Of a stretch of 64,000 nt of DNA, positions 63,564 through 64,000 are shown piece after piece (position 1 is the first letter of the stretch; every line of letters begins with the position of its first letter). The DNA lies in contig CALUUD010000002.1 of NCBI GenBank assembly GCA_944323885.1, positions 372,001 through 436,000 of the forward strand, given 5' to 3'. Position numbers and translations under genes: made by a program. The notes under the pieces are model-generated. The model saw nothing but the letters and a program-made list of their open reading frames with translations, searched no databases and was not told the origin of the DNA. This DNA comes from an uncultured Helicobacteraceae bacterium (lineage in GTDB: Bacteria > Campylobacterota > Campylobacteria > Campylobacterales > Helicobacteraceae).

Positions 63564-63962
63564 ATGGATAATGGTGTAATATTTTGGATAATCGTTGGAG
63601 CTATTATTTTATTTTTACTTAGGAGAAAGAGAATAGAAAGAAAAGGATTTGATATAAGAGTTGCATTATTAGGAATTAATTATCGAAGAATGGATATGGA
63701 AGCACATAGTATATCAGCAATGAAATTCGACCAAAAATTAGCTAAATTTAGTAATGATGATTTATGCGATATGTTTGACTCTCATTATAGGAATATAAAA
63801 GCAACAAAAATGATGCCAATAGAAGGACTAAAACAATTAATAGGAGAGGAAATAAATCAATCAAAAGTTGCTACAAAAGTAATAAATCAAACAAAAGTGG
63901 CACAAAGGGTAGAGTTCACATTATTAATGATGCTTGATGATATTGACAATGATAGAGTATAA
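63564..63962 (+). CDS. Single-pass membrane protein of unknown function
   Basis: 132 aa. One N-terminal transmembrane helix (about 4-20) followed by a strongly basic stretch (RRKRIERKGFD), so the C-terminus should be cytoplasmic. The soluble part is helical, with an imperfect internal repeat (NQSKVATKVI and NQTKVAQRVE) and an acidic end (MLDDIDNDRV). AAAGGG precedes the ATG. No family recognised. Confidence 0.65.
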   Translation: MDNGVIFWIIVGAIILFLLRRKRIERKGFDIRVALLGINYRRMDMEAHSISAMKFDQKLAKFSNDDLCDMFDSHYRNIKATKMMPIEGLKQLIGEEINQSKVATKVINQTKVAQRVEFTLLMMLDDIDNDRV

Positions 63963-64000
63963 CTATAACATTTATAATAATTATTTTTTTTGAATTTATA

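Noticed and set aside
1-64000. CRISPR arrays, insertion sequences, prophage genes, integrons
   Set aside because: No spaced direct repeats, transposase, integrase or phage structural genes are visible on either strand.

Overview
The window is a chromosomal stretch of a Campylobacterota bacterium, most likely a non-pylori Helicobacter. Base composition is very AT-rich (roughly 27-28% G+C by eye). Gene neighbourhoods match those I know from Helicobacter pylori: plsC / SH3 protein / ctpA; serA / small membrane protein / rpsA; gyrA / small secreted protein / flgR; ddl / hydrolase / murF; azlC-azlD; and purD / RDD protein / lptD / phosphoribosyltransferase / pnp / atpE. I see no insertion sequence, prophage, CRISPR array, rRNA gene or integrase. 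It reads as ordinary core chromosome with a few accessory and reshuffled blocks. Many starts are TTG or GTG, and 1-8 nt overlaps between genes are common.

Layout. 1-1.3 kb: a stand-alone tryptophan synthase beta gene. 1.5-7.2 kb: a compact operon (ctpA, purC-purS-purQ, an SH3 membrane protein, plsC, an outer-membrane protein, a tetrahaem cytochrome). 7.3-12.8 kb: zinc alcohol dehydrogenase, alanine dehydrogenase with an SNF transporter, a type II NADH dehydrogenase-like flavoprotein and a degenerate trypsin-like protein. 12.9-19.5 kb: cyclophilin, an MdtJI-like SMR pair, lutABC lactate oxidation genes, yaaA and a large secreted protein. 19.5-24.1 kb (minus): serA, rpsA, rplT and rpmI. 24.3-32 kb: asparaginase, hemE, then the flagellar regulators flgS and flgR interleaved with gyrA. 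32-39 kb: rhodanese, a TolC/HlyD/ABC-2 export set without an ATPase, azlCD, nadD and rsfS. 39-44.6 kb: radical SAM protein, ankyrin protein, tRNA-Asn, asd and a large FadL-type porin.

44.6-54 kb is an unbroken minus-strand block of eleven genes. Its 5' end is a His-rich periplasmic protein, a small unknown protein and a CrdRS-like two-component system. It then runs through three glycosyltransferases into ddl, a hydrolase, murF and a HIT protein. 54.2-64 kb carries a GDP-fucose synthase, an outer-membrane protein, a 6S RNA just upstream of purD, lptD, pnp, atpE, tRNA-Leu and a small membrane protein of unknown function.

The most notable non-genic signals are these: a strongly over-represented word AGAATCT (about 75 copies on both strands, about 15 expected) that also forms inverted pairs between or at the ends of genes; a GG-N10-GC sigma-54 promoter in front of the flagellar rod/flgS genes; a 6S RNA candidate before purD; a four-copy GTAAAAT operator-like array at 12.8 kb; and a paired inverted repeat in front of the two-component operon. 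All functional calls come from reading the sequence and remembered family features. No database search was run.
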